Positions 14,844-23,338 of a stretch of 25,737 bases of DNA are shown piece after piece (within the stretch, counting starts at the first letter, position 1; every line of letters begins with the position of its first letter). Both the position numbers and the translations under genes were made by a program. Where the stretch lies: the NCBI GenBank assembly GCA_036338025.1, contig JAYZDB010000063.1, positions 1 through 25,737 of the forward strand. Direction: 5' to 3'. The DNA comes from JAYZDB01 sp036338025. GTDB taxonomy: Bacteria > Planctomycetota > UBA1135 > UBA2386. The notes beneath the pieces were generated by a model. It searched no databases. It saw nothing but the letters and a program-made list of their open reading frames with translations, and was not told the DNA's origin.

Positions 14844-16574
14844 ATGCCTGATGACCAACCCCCACTCCGTTCTACCGCCTGGTTCGGCAAGGCCGACAAG
14901 GATGGCTTTTTGCATCGCAGTTGGATGCGCAACCAGGGCTTGCCCAGCCACGTGTTCGACGGCCGGCCGGTCATCGGGATCTGCAATACCTTCTCGGAAC
15001 TGACACCTTGCAACTCGCATTTCCGGACGCTCGTCGACCATGTCAAGCGCGGCGTCTACGAAGCCGGTGGTTTGCCGCTCGAGTTTCCGGTGTTCTCGTT
15101 GGGGGAGACCAACCTGCGCCCAACCGCGATGTTGTTTCGCAACCTCGCGAGCATGGATGTCGAAGAATCGATCCGAGGCAACCCGATCGATGGTGTGGTG
15201 CTGCTGTGCGGTTGTGACAAGACCACCCCCTCTCTCCTGATGGGGGCGGCCAGTTGTGACCTGCCGACCATCGTGGTTTCGGGGGGACCGATGCTCAATG
15301 GTCGTTACCGGGGTGAACTGATCGGCTCCGGGACCCACGTGTGGAAGTTCGATGCCGAGCAACGTGCGGGTACGATGTCGATGGACGAGTTCATGGAGGC
15401 CGAGGCGGCGATGTCGCGATCTGCCGGTCACTGCATGACCATGGGCACGGCTTCCACGATGGCATGCCTGGTCGAGGCGATTGGAATGTCGCTCAGCGGC
15501 AACGCCGCGATCCCCGCCGTCGATGCCAGGCGTCACGTGCTCTCCCACATGTCGGGACGGCGGATCGTAGAAATGGTCCGCGAGGATCTCCGGATGTCGC
15601 AGGTGCTCAGCCGCGAGTCCTTTGTCAATGGTGTCCGCGCGGTGACCGCCGTCGGTGGTTCTACCAACGCCGTGATCCATCTGCTGGCGGTGGCGGGGCG
15701 GATGGGGATCGAGTTTTCCCTGCAGGATTGGGACGAGCTGGGTCGAGGGGTTCCGACACTCGTCGACCTGATGCCAGCCGGGCAGTTCCTGATGGAGGAC
15801 CTGTACTACGCCGGCGGCCTGCCGGCGGTACTTCGTCGGCTCAGCGAGAGTGGCTTGTTGGAGGCCTCGGCGGCCACCATCTCCGGGCAGAGTCTGGTCG
15901 ATCAGTGTTCTGGTGCCGAGGTCACCGACCCGAGGGTGATCCGCCCGTTCGAAGATCCCCTGCATCGAGAGGGTGGCATCGCGGTCCTCAAGGGCAACCT
16001 GGCGCCGGATGGTGCGGTGATCAAGCCAGCTGCGGCGACTGCCGAACTCATGCAGCATCGCGGTAGAGCGGTGGTGTTCGAGAGTATCGAACACTACCGG
16101 ACCCGTATCGAAGACCCGGATCTCGAGGTTGAGCCTTCCTCCATCCTGGTGTTGAAAGGCTGCGGACCGAAGGGTTATCCCGGGATGCCGGAGCTCGGCA
16201 ACATGCAACTGCCGCCCAAGATCCTGGCGCAGGGGGTGCGCGACATGGTGCGGATTTCGGATGCGAGGATGAGCGGCACCGCTTACGGCACCGCAGTCCT
16301 GCACGTTGCACCGGAGGCGGCCGCGGGTGGCAACCTGGCCCTGGTGCAGGATGGCGACGAGATCGAACTTGACGTGGCCGGCCGACGGCTCGAACTGCGG
16401 GTCGACGCCGAGGAACTCGAGAGGCGTCGTGCGGAGTGGCGCGAACCCGAGCCGACAATGGCTAGCGGTTACCAACGGCTCTACACCGACCATGTGCAGC
16501 AGGCCAACCTCGGCTGTGACTTCGACTTCCTGGTCGGATCTCGCGGTGCCGCGGTGCCACGCGAGTCGCACTGA
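14844..16574 (+). CDS. IlvD/Edd-family sugar-acid dehydratase (L-arabinonate/D-xylonate dehydratase type)
   Basis: A 576-residue Fe-S dehydratase that would convert the aldonic acid to the 2-keto-3-deoxy acid. The cluster ligands are Cys56 (LTPCNSH), Cys124 (CGCDKTTPS) and Cys197 (SAGHCMTMGTAST). Asp125-Lys126 fit the Mg site, and the catalytic Ser is in ISDARMSGTAYG. It closely resembles Rhizobium L-arabinonate dehydratase, a [2Fe-2S] enzyme that also accepts D-fuconate and D-galactonate, in motif spacing and in GRPVIGI, EAGGLPLE, GPMLNGRYRGE and NCGPKGYPGM-like blocks. The substrate is therefore a pentonate or related acid, not dihydroxyacid valine precursors. A frame reaching back to 14598 is read-through of the lactonase in another frame and is not used. 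The next enzyme of the pathway is not adjacent. Confidence 0.92.
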   Translation: MPDDQPPLRSTAWFGKADKDGFLHRSWMRNQGLPSHVFDGRPVIGICNTFSELTPCNSHFRTLVDHVKRGVYEAGGLPLEFPVFSLGETNLRPTAMLFRNLASMDVEESIRGNPIDGVVLLCGCDKTTPSLLMGAASCDLPTIVVSGGPMLNGRYRGELIGSGTHVWKFDAEQRAGTMSMDEFMEAEAAMSRSAGHCMTMGTASTMACLVEAIGMSLSGNAAIPAVDARRHVLSHMSGRRIVEMVREDLRMSQVLSRESFVNGVRAVTAVGGSTNAVIHLLAVAGRMGIEFSLQDWDELGRGVPTLVDLMPAGQFLMEDLYYAGGLPAVLRRLSESGLLEASAATISGQSLVDQCSGAEVTDPRVIRPFEDPLHREGGIAVLKGNLAPDGAVIKPAAATAELMQHRGRAVVFESIEHYRTRIEDPDLEVEPSSILVLKGCGPKGYPGMPELGNMQLPPKILAQGVRDMVRISDARMSGTAYGTAVLHVAPEAAAGGNLALVQDGDEIELDVAGRRLELRVDAEELERRRAEWREPEPTMASGYQRLYTDHVQQANLGCDFDFLVGSRGAAVPRESH

Positions 16575-16604
16575 CGTTTCGCGTGGCGGTGGCCCTTTGC
16601 CGCC

Positions 16605-18143
16605 CTAGCGGAGGACCTCTTTTGCCTTGTCCGCGGCCAGGGTGTCGCTGAAGTCCTTGATGACTTTTTCGAAGCCGGCGCGGGCCTTTCTGAGTCCGCT
16701 CCGGTAGGCGCGTTGCCAGGCCTTGTCGAGGGCGCGTTCCGCCTTCAATTCGCGTTGCAGTTCCTGGTCCGATTGGATTCTCTCGAGGTTCTTCTTGGCG
16801 GCTGCGCCGACCGCGTGTTTCGGCATCGCCTTGCTCAGGGGCTCGAGGATCGACAATGCGTAGAGAATCTCGCGTTGCGCAATGCTGCTCTCGGCTTCTG
16901 ACAAGCGGGCCTGGGCGTGCTGCTCGATCGCTTCGTGAATGGTGGTGGCGCCCGCGCGCAAGTCATCGGGGTTGCGTTCGTGCATCGATCTTTTGGTGAT
17001 GATGAGTGCGTCACCGAGCTTGCCGGCGGCCGCGAGGTCGGCGGCCTTTTGCAACTTCTTCAGCGAGGGATCAGGCAGGTCGATCGACAACCAGTTGATC
17101 TTCGGGCGCTTGCTGGGTTTGAGTCGGGATGGATCCTGCAACAGGATCAGCAAAGCCGCCGCCGCGGTGGAACCATCGTCACTGCCGAGCAGACCCTTCT
17201 CGCCTCCGGCATCGCCGTCATCTCCGACGTAGATTCCGCCGTCTTCCTGCTGCTTGTCGATCAGACGGTCGAGCCAATGGTCGGTTAGTTGCTTGTAGAC
17301 CTTCGGACCGAGTAGATGGCAACCGATGGTGACCCCGAGGCAGTGGAAGGCACCGACGTGGTGGCCCTGGTCCATCTTGGGGATCCGCTGCGGTAGCAGG
17401 TTCGCGTAGATCTTGTGGATCCGGTGCTTCTTGTCCTGCGCGTAGACCAGCCCGTTGAGGGCGAAGGCGCCGCGCGCGCCGGTGGTGTCGCCACCCCTCG
17501 AGCCGGTGCCGTAGCTGACGCCGCGGCTGGACAGCAGGCTGTTCAGGCAGTCGTCGGCCCGCTTGAAGCTCTCGGTCGGGACGTTGACGCCCTGTGCCTT
17601 CACGGTGCAGAGCATGCCGAAGATCATTGCGTTCAAGATCCCCAGGTCTTTGACAGGATAGTCGAGCCGATCCTTGTAGGCGCCTTCCTTCCACTTGTAC
17701 CAACCCCCAGTCCGTTCCTGCACGTAGACGAAGTGATCGACGATGGCTTGGAGCGCTTCGCGGGTCTTGCGGGAAGGCTTGAACTTGGAGTACTCCGCCA
17801 GCAGGATTCCTGCGAGTGCGGGGTACCAGTTGCGTCGGTGGTTGTGTGGGCGTTGTTCACCGACTCGCTGGCGCCAGCGCATCGCCTCATCGATCACCGA
17901 CTCGAGCTCTTGAGGGTGTCGACCGTCCGCCAACAGCAACCAGCCCATGATCATCTTGGCAGGGAAGCTGGCCCGGCGGAGACGGGTGAGGGTGTGTTCC
18001 AGCGCCTTGGCGTAGGCCATCCGACAGCGCTTGCATTCCGACCAGACCTTGTCGTCGTGCTGCTTCGGAATCGCTTGAGCCCGGCACGGCTTGCCGGGCG
18101 ACATCACGACCACGGAGCACAGCAGTAGGAGTAACTTGTTCAT
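16605..18143 (-). CDS. Secreted alpha/alpha-toroid-like protein with helical C-terminus
   Basis: 512 residues, function unknown. A Sec signal peptide (KLLLLLCSVVVMSPG, cleavage near CRAQA) is followed by a CxxC pair (Cys37, Cys40). Helix-turn repeats with GGWYKWKEG, HHVGAFHCLG and DGGIYVGDDGD loops follow to about residue 345. This resembles the alpha/alpha-toroid of prenyltransferase/terpenoid-cyclase and DUF6288-like planctomycete proteins. From about 355 to the end there are Lys/Ala/Leu-rich helices, possibly TPR-like or coiled coil. No catalytic motif can be assigned. It converges with the dehydratase gene (30-bp gap) and diverges from the glycosyltransferase gene. No Shine-Dalgarno precedes ATG 18143. 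Confidence 0.75.
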   Translation of the reverse strand: MNKLLLLLCSVVVMSPGKPCRAQAIPKQHDDKVWSECKRCRMAYAKALEHTLTRLRRASFPAKMIMGWLLLADGRHPQELESVIDEAMRWRQRVGEQRPHNHRRNWYPALAGILLAEYSKFKPSRKTREALQAIVDHFVYVQERTGGWYKWKEGAYKDRLDYPVKDLGILNAMIFGMLCTVKAQGVNVPTESFKRADDCLNSLLSSRGVSYGTGSRGGDTTGARGAFALNGLVYAQDKKHRIHKIYANLLPQRIPKMDQGHHVGAFHCLGVTIGCHLLGPKVYKQLTDHWLDRLIDKQQEDGGIYVGDDGDAGGEKGLLGSDDGSTAAAALLILLQDPSRLKPSKRPKINWLSIDLPDPSLKKLQKAADLAAAGKLGDALIITKRSMHERNPDDLRAGATTIHEAIEQHAQARLSEAESSIAQREILYALSILEPLSKAMPKHAVGAAAKKNLERIQSDQELQRELKAERALDKAWQRAYRSGLRKARAGFEKVIKDFSDTLAADKAKEVLR

Positions 18144-18274
18144 GTCTGGAGACCGTGAGCGGGTTGGGGGGCAGGCATGAATTTCCGCGCGATCAGGTCA
18201 GGCCAACAGTGGTCTCCAGCATACCCCTGCGCGCACCGGATCGGCATCTTCAGCTGCCCTCCGTCGCCGGTTTG

Positions 18275-18294
18275 TGGCCCCGATACCGGGGCCA
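18275..18294. repeat. Perfect 8-bp hairpin in a divergent intergenic region
   Basis: TGGCCCCG-ATAC-CGGGGCCA is a stable stem with a tetraloop in the 238-bp gap between the toroid-like gene (minus) and the glycosyltransferase gene (plus). There is no T-run on either strand, so it is not a usual intrinsic terminator. A 9-bp inverted repeat, CTGGAGACC/GGTCTCCAG (18146-18154 and 18211-18219), lies nearby. An operator or a leader structure is possible. Confidence 0.35.
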
Positions 18295-18381
18295 GGGATC
18301 AAGGTCATCCACGCAATGTGCCGACGTATAGGAATGGCTGGGATCGGCTCGCACGGTGGGTGCTTGGAGAGAATCAAATAG

Positions 18382-19173
18382 ATGGATGGCAGCGACTTAC
18401 AGCCATTGAAATCGGTGGTCTACCTGGCCGTGCTGCGCGAGCAGAACTCGCGTATCCTGCGCGAATTCGCAGCATCCTACCAGTCGCTGCGGAAGTTCCA
18501 CCCCGACGTGCCCGTCATCGTCTACCACCACAACCTGTTGGCGGCAGAACTCGATTCCCTCGACCGGTTTGAGAACCTGCGATGCATCCCGATCGCGGTG
18601 GATGGTCCCGAACGATTGTCGGAGCGGCGATACCTCGAACTGGAGGGTTGGAATTTCCCGGAACTCCTCACCCGCTCCGCCAAGATCGACGCCCTCCTGC
18701 TGACGCCGGGTGACACGCTGTTTCTCGATACCGATACGGAGGTGCTGGCGCCGCTCACGGATTGTTTCAATTCGGACGAGCCGTGGATGCACCTGTCTGA
18801 GGGACGCTTCGCCGATCATGAGCGCAACTTGCGGGGGTCTCTCAGCGAGGTACCGTGGCAGGCTTTGGGGTGGCAGGGTGACGCCGAGAGAATGCAGGTC
18901 TACGACGCCGGCTCCATCTACGTGCCACAGGCCTACAAGATGCATCTGTACCGCGCCAAGGAGTTGCTCTGGCGCATGGCTACGTCACCCGCTGGTGATC
19001 GTGGTGACAACCCGTTCGACGAGCAGATGGCGATCTCCATAGCCTTGCAGGAGGCGACCAACTACGAACTCTCCGTGATCGCCCCGCGTGTCTACCACTA
19101 CTGGGAAGAGAAGTACGACAAGGTTGGAGACTGGTACGGACGAGTTCACGGCCTGGACGTTGGTACTCCTTGA
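18382..19173 (+). CDS. Small GT-A-fold glycosyltransferase-like protein
   Basis: 263 residues. An N-terminal Rossmann-like strand (SVVYLAVLRE) opens an alpha/beta domain. The FLDTDTEVL motif (Asp116-x-Asp118) after a hydrophobic strand is the metal/nucleotide-sugar DxD signature of GT-A enzymes. DAGSIYVP (about 175) resembles the 'N/DaGv' acceptor-side motif of GT8-like and related nucleotide-diphospho-sugar transferases. No signal peptide or transmembrane helix, so probably cytoplasmic. The start is firm: an in-frame TAG directly precedes ATG 18382, with GGAGAG about 10 bases upstream. It converges with the sulfatase gene with six bases between stops. Donor and acceptor are unknown. Confidence 0.72.
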   Translation: MDGSDLQPLKSVVYLAVLREQNSRILREFAASYQSLRKFHPDVPVIVYHHNLLAAELDSLDRFENLRCIPIAVDGPERLSERRYLELEGWNFPELLTRSAKIDALLLTPGDTLFLDTDTEVLAPLTDCFNSDEPWMHLSEGRFADHERNLRGSLSEVPWQALGWQGDAERMQVYDAGSIYVPQAYKMHLYRAKELLWRMATSPAGDRGDNPFDEQMAISIALQEATNYELSVIAPRVYHYWEEKYDKVGDWYGRVHGLDVGTP

Positions 19174-19179
19174 GGTGAC

Positions 19180-21300
19180 CTAAGGGTGTTTGCGCGAGAG
19201 CGCCCGCTCGATGTGCCTGGCAACCTCAGCGCCGAGGATCTTGGAGCCCTTCGCTGAAAAGTGTACGTTGTTGGGTCGTTGGATTGCAGCGAGCCGGGAA
19301 TCGGCGAAGGCGAACAGGTCGTCGATCGGGATACCGTGTTCCTTCATGATCTTCTTCGCGACCTGGTTGTAGCGGACCGGGTCATCGATGGCGCGGAACG
19401 GCCGCACGCCCTTGGGTACCGGGGTCGTTGTGGCAAAGACCAACTGGGCGCCGGTCGCCCGCAGTTTTCCGACGATTGTGCGCAACTGTCGTTCGTAGCG
19501 GGCGGGATCGGATTGGTAAGGGTGCTTGGGGTTGTTGGAGTTCTTCTTGGTATCGGGGTGTACGCGCTTGAGGTCGTGGAGGCCGAAATTGAAGTGGATC
19601 ACGTCCCACTTACCGCCGCCGGCGGCCAGCCAGGCATTGATGCGCTGGATCCCGTGTTGGGTACCGGCGCAGTTCTCGGCCCGCTTCTTGTCACGCATCG
19701 GTCTGAATACGCTGGCCTTGCCGCGTAGCTCGTCCCGTACATGCTGGGTGTAGCCGATCGATATGGAGTCCCCGAGTAGCAGGACCCGGGGCTTGCTGGC
19801 AGCGTCGGGATCGGTCGCAGCGCCTCGTTTGGCGTTGCGGCCAAAGGCCGGATTCTGGCGCGGGATCTTCGCGCCGAGCGCTGCCAGGCGGGCGGTCAGT
19901 GCCTCGTCGAGTTGCTTTACCAGCCTTGGTTTCGCAGCCGCGAGGTTCGTGGTCTCGGCGAGGTCGTCTCGAAGGTTGTAAAGCTCGAAGCTCGGCCCCT
20001 GGTAGCGCTTGAGCAGCTTCCAATCACCGCGCCGGATGATGCTGTAGGGGATCACGCTGCCCCGGTAATGCGGGAAGTGCCAGATGAGGTCGCGGTTCGG
20101 ACTCTTACCGCCTTCGCTGCGCATACCTGGCAAGTGGGGTACCAGGGATGCGCCGTCGATTGCGTGTTGTGTGGGGATTTCGGCCTGTGTCAACTCGCTG
20201 ATGGTGGGGAACAGGTCGATGCTGCACACCGGGTGATCGGAGACAGTGCCGGGGTCGATCCGGCCGGGCCAGTTTGCAATCATCGGCACGCGGATGCCGC
20301 CCTCGTACGGAAAGCCCTTGCCCGATCGCAGCGGGGCGTTGTGGGTCGGGCCGAGCAGGCCGCCGTTGTCCGAAGTGAACAGGATCAGGGTGTTGTCCCG
20401 CAGCCCGAGGGTCTCGAGTTCCTGGACCACCTTCCCCACGGCCCTGTCGACGCTCTGCACCATGGCGGCGTACTTGGCGTTCTTTTGACGGATCGAGGGG
20501 TCTTGCTGGTCACGCTTCTTGGCGTAGCGGTCGGTCACGTCCTGCTTGGCCTGGATCGGCGTGTGCACGGCGTAATTGGCGAGGTACAGGAAGAACGGCC
20601 GGTTCTTGTTGCGTCGGATGAACCCGGCAGCTTCGTCGGCTTCGCGGTCGGTCAGGTACTCGTTTTTCTTACGTGGTGGCAAGTGCGGGATTCCCTCCTG
20701 CAGCTTGCGGTTCTTGTAGGGGTCGAAGTAGCTGGGTGGTTGGCCGTAGTCGCAACCGCCGAAGTTCTCGTCGAAGCCCTGACTGGTCGGAAACCAGGCC
20801 TCGTCACCGAGATGCCATTTGCCGATGTGGCAGGTCCGGTAGCCGCGTTTGTGTAGAACCTCGGCGATAGTGAGTTCTTCGTGCTCCATCCAGTAGGGGT
20901 TGGGGGGGCAAAGCAGTTGGCGTCGCGGGCTACCGACGAACTCGGTGGGGTTCTGCTTGGGCGTGCCAAGACCGCCGCGCTGAAAGCGCGCGCGGATCCA
21001 GTCGGTCACGCCGACTCGCGCGGGGTAGCGACCGGTCAACACCGCCGCGCGGGTTGGTGAGCAGACCGCACAGGCAGCGTAGGCATTGGTGAACCGGGTT
21101 CCGCCGGCCGCCAACTTGTCGATGTGCGGCGTCTCGTAGAACTGGCTCCCCTGGCAACTGAGGTCGGTCCAGCCGAGGTCATCCACGAGGATGAGAATGA
21201 CGTTCGGTGGGGATGTCTCGGATGCCGCGGAGGGCGGAGCTTGCAGGTAGGAGCAGAAGATGAGTGAGGCACATGCGAGGACGAACGGCATTGGGTTCAT
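19180..21300 (-). CDS. Sulfatase fused to a C-terminal SGNH/GDSL-type hydrolase domain
   Basis: 706 residues with an N-terminal export signal. Residues about 32-455 form a type I sulfatase. Metal ligands are Asp40-Asp41 and Asp311-Asn312. CSPTR (Cys80) is the formylglycine site, GKWHLG holds Lys161/His163, and Lys328 lies in RSGKG. A linker leads to a second domain (about 503-706) of SGNH type: block I GDSIS (Ser512), an ENCAGT block (about 542-547), GLHD (573-576) in place of GxND, and NNVHFS with His680. The position of the usual catalytic Asp of DxxH is Asn677. The protein could remove sulfate and ester groups from the same glycan. It needs a formylglycine-generating enzyme, not seen here. 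The Shine-Dalgarno GGAG sits seven bases before ATG 21300. Confidence 0.93.
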   Translation of the reverse strand: MNPMPFVLACASLIFCSYLQAPPSAASETSPPNVILILVDDLGWTDLSCQGSQFYETPHIDKLAAGGTRFTNAYAACAVCSPTRAAVLTGRYPARVGVTDWIRARFQRGGLGTPKQNPTEFVGSPRRQLLCPPNPYWMEHEELTIAEVLHKRGYRTCHIGKWHLGDEAWFPTSQGFDENFGGCDYGQPPSYFDPYKNRKLQEGIPHLPPRKKNEYLTDREADEAAGFIRRNKNRPFFLYLANYAVHTPIQAKQDVTDRYAKKRDQQDPSIRQKNAKYAAMVQSVDRAVGKVVQELETLGLRDNTLILFTSDNGGLLGPTHNAPLRSGKGFPYEGGIRVPMIANWPGRIDPGTVSDHPVCSIDLFPTISELTQAEIPTQHAIDGASLVPHLPGMRSEGGKSPNRDLIWHFPHYRGSVIPYSIIRRGDWKLLKRYQGPSFELYNLRDDLAETTNLAAAKPRLVKQLDEALTARLAALGAKIPRQNPAFGRNAKRGAATDPDAASKPRVLLLGDSISIGYTQHVRDELRGKASVFRPMRDKKRAENCAGTQHGIQRINAWLAAGGGKWDVIHFNFGLHDLKRVHPDTKKNSNNPKHPYQSDPARYERQLRTIVGKLRATGAQLVFATTTPVPKGVRPFRAIDDPVRYNQVAKKIMKEHGIPIDDLFAFADSRLAAIQRPNNVHFSAKGSKILGAEVARHIERALSRKHP

Positions 21301-21399
21301 GGGCTTGCTCCGAGCGAGATGAGGCCACGACGAGACGGTACTGGGTCAATCGCGTCAAGCGGTAGTTGACCCGGGGTTCCATGTAGCAAGACTGTGGCC

Positions 21400-22287
21400 A
21401 TGCGATTCACCAACCGTGTTCTCGATGTATTCGTTCTTTCCGTGGGTGTTGGCGGGCTGGCTGCCCAGGGGTGGTTTCTACGGGCGGAGACTGGGGAGAA
21501 GATCGAGCCTCCGGCGGCGACGGCCGCCGGCGCGGCGATGAATCCCACCATCCTTGCAAGGTCTGCCTCGCCGCGGGCTCGGACCGGCTTGATAAAGCCG
21601 GCGGCATCCGCACTGGGGTTTCGGGATCTGTTCAATGGTCGTGATCTGAGTGGTTGGATCGATGTCAACACTTCGCCGAAGACCTGGTCGGTGCGCGATG
21701 GCCTGCTGGTGTGCAAGGGGCGCCCGATCGGTGTGATGCGCTCCGATCGGCAGTACGAGAACTTCATCTTGCAGATCGAGTGGCGGCACATGGAGGCCGG
21801 CGGAAACTCCGGGGTTTTCGTCTGGAGCGAGGGGAGTGTTCCCAAAGGCAAGCGTTTGCCGAAGGGGATGGAGGTGCAGATGCTCGAACTCGACTGGGTG
21901 AACCAGCATCCGCGCCGAGGCAAACCAGCTCCGATTGCCTACGTGCACGGAGAGTTGTTTGGTGCAAATGGCTTGCAGACGACACCTGACAACCCGCGTG
22001 GCCGGCGGAGCAAGTCGATCGAGAACCGATGCAAAGGCAAGGGTGAGTGGAACAGCTACGTCGTTGTGTGCGTAGACGGCGTGGTCAAACTGTCGGTCAA
22101 CGGCAAGTTCGTCAACGGCGTGCGGAACTCCTCGGTGCGGAAGGGATATTTATGCCTGGAGTCCGAGGGGGCCGAGATCCACTTTCGGAAGATCCGGATC
22201 ATGGAGTTGCCCGGCGGCGTGTTGAGGCCGGAGCAGACCGCGGCGGTCATCGGTCGCAAGGAACGGGAGAGCCGCAAGGAGAGATAG
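21400..22287 (+). CDS. DUF1080 (3-keto-disaccharide hydrolase family) exported protein
   Basis: 295 residues. A hydrophobic N-terminal segment (about 8-24) suggests a signal peptide or anchor, followed by a 45-residue low-complexity linker. Residues about 74-270 form a concanavalin-like DUF1080/PF06439 domain. Typical signatures are FRDLFNGRDLSGW, the GLLVCKGRPIGVM strand pair, ILQIEWRH, GGNSGVFVW, MEVQMLE and a closing FRKIRIMEL. Family members act on, or bind, 3-keto-glycosides in sugar catabolism. The tail is Lys/Arg/Glu rich. GTG 21394, two codons upstream, is an alternative start. It diverges from the sulfatase gene (about 100 bp between starts), so the two may share a regulatory region, and it converges with the transporter gene. 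Confidence 0.87.
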   Translation: MRFTNRVLDVFVLSVGVGGLAAQGWFLRAETGEKIEPPAATAAGAAMNPTILARSASPRARTGLIKPAASALGFRDLFNGRDLSGWIDVNTSPKTWSVRDGLLVCKGRPIGVMRSDRQYENFILQIEWRHMEAGGNSGVFVWSEGSVPKGKRLPKGMEVQMLELDWVNQHPRRGKPAPIAYVHGELFGANGLQTTPDNPRGRRSKSIENRCKGKGEWNSYVVVCVDGVVKLSVNGKFVNGVRNSSVRKGYLCLESEGAEIHFRKIRIMELPGGVLRPEQTAAVIGRKERESRKER

Positions 22288-22310
22288 CCGGACTCGCGCG
22301 GCCCGGCGTT

Positions 22311-23327
22311 CTAGTTCGACTTGCGACCGGCCGTTGCCAGGGCGACGCCGCCGACGACGCTGACCCCTGCGAGCACCAATCGCGGGGTGATGATCTCAGA
22401 CAGGAACACCACCGCGCCAACTGCCGCGATAACCGGCGCCGTGCACTGGACCAAAGCCGCACGGGTGGCGGTCAGATGGCCGAGTACCGCGTACCAGATT
22501 ACGTAGCCTAGAGCGGAAGTCAGGGCACCGGAGCAGACCGCCAACATGACGCCGGTTGCCGGCAGCCTGAGCTCTGCGAAGAACAGTGGTTGCAGGAGCA
22601 GGACCATTGGAACGGTCCGCACAAAGTTGCCGGTGGTGGCGAGCGCTGGATCATCTCCGCGCTGTCCGAGCAGGCTGTAGAAACCCCAAGCCAGCCCGGC
22701 TGTCGCCATGCAGATTGCCGGGCCGAGGGCGGGTGCCGCAACCCCGGGAAAGACGAGGTATGTCACGCCACCGATCGCCAGGGCAAAGCCCAGCCACTCG
22801 CGAGTTGGTGGGCGTTCTCCGCTGCGGATACCAGCGAGGATCATCGTTGCCTGTACGGCTCCGAACGCCAGGATCGGACCGGTTGCGGCGTTGAGATCGA
22901 CATACGCGAAGCTGAAGGCGAAGGCGTAGGCGAACAGGCAGAATGCGGCAGCCCAACTGCCAGCGCTGAGCGGGCTGAGTTTCTGACGCTGTCGGATTGC
23001 ACGGATCTGCATCAGCAAGACGAGCATCAGCGCCCCGCTGCCGAGTCGGATCGCTGTGAACCCGAAGGGGTCGATGCCGGTGTCGCGCAGCGCCAGCCGA
23101 CATAAGATCGAGTTGGCTGCGAAGGCCACCATCGCCATGGTGGTCAGGATGAAGAGCCGCAGCGCCGCGCCGATTCGCAGTCCCGTGGTCGGAGTAGAAT
23201 TCGGCGGATCGAGGGATGGGTTTGGGGGGCGGTCGATGGTGGCAGAATCGTCTTGTGGTGACCGTCGTGCAAGGCCCAGCCGCGGGCATTTTAGGCGGTC
23301 TTGTCCGAGCTGGTTTGACGAAACCAC
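22311..23327 (-). CDS. EamA/DMT-superfamily transporter
   Basis: An integral inner-membrane protein with about ten hydrophobic helices in two EamA repeats (first from LRLFILTTMAMVAFAANSIL, second from PAICMATAGLAWGFYSLLG), as in drug/metabolite transporters that export or import small solutes. The substrate cannot be predicted. The N-terminus is uncertain. The longest frame begins at GTG 23327 and adds about 52 polar residues that look like antisense read-through, leaving only 11 bp to the divergent DUF6807 start. The first ATG is at 23138 (275 residues), which cuts into helix 1. No GTG or TTG lies in between, so a rare start such as CTG is possible. The real protein probably starts between these points. 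Confidence 0.85.
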   Translation of the reverse strand: MVSSNQLGQDRLKCPRLGLARRSPQDDSATIDRPPNPSLDPPNSTPTTGLRIGAALRLFILTTMAMVAFAANSILCRLALRDTGIDPFGFTAIRLGSGALMLVLLMQIRAIRQRQKLSPLSAGSWAAAFCLFAYAFAFSFAYVDLNAATGPILAFGAVQATMILAGIRSGERPPTREWLGFALAIGGVTYLVFPGVAAPALGPAICMATAGLAWGFYSLLGQRGDDPALATTGNFVRTVPMVLLLQPLFFAELRLPATGVMLAVCSGALTSALGYVIWYAVLGHLTATRAALVQCTAPVIAAVGAVVFLSEIITPRLVLAGVSVVGGVALATAGRKSN

Positions 23328-23338
23328 GGCGTGCCTCG

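Noticed and set aside
14763..16571. A 602-codon open frame on the minus strand covering the whole dehydratase gene
   Set aside because: It is exactly antisense to a strongly conserved Fe-S dehydratase, has no family motif, and its His/Arg/Gln-rich composition is typical of GC-rich antisense frames.
16585..16604. GGCGG/CCGCC stem between the convergent dehydratase and toroid genes as a bidirectional terminator
   Set aside because: Only five base pairs with a ten-base loop and no T-run on either strand; too weak to annotate.
18177..18572. A 131-codon plus-strand frame before and overlapping the glycosyltransferase gene
   Set aside because: It is out of frame with the DxD-bearing protein, lacks a family pattern, and ends inside that gene.
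19912..20856. A 314-codon plus-strand frame inside the sulfatase gene
   Set aside because: It is antisense to conserved sulfatase sequence. Its Val/Gly/Leu-rich composition reflects codon bias, not membrane or enzyme motifs.
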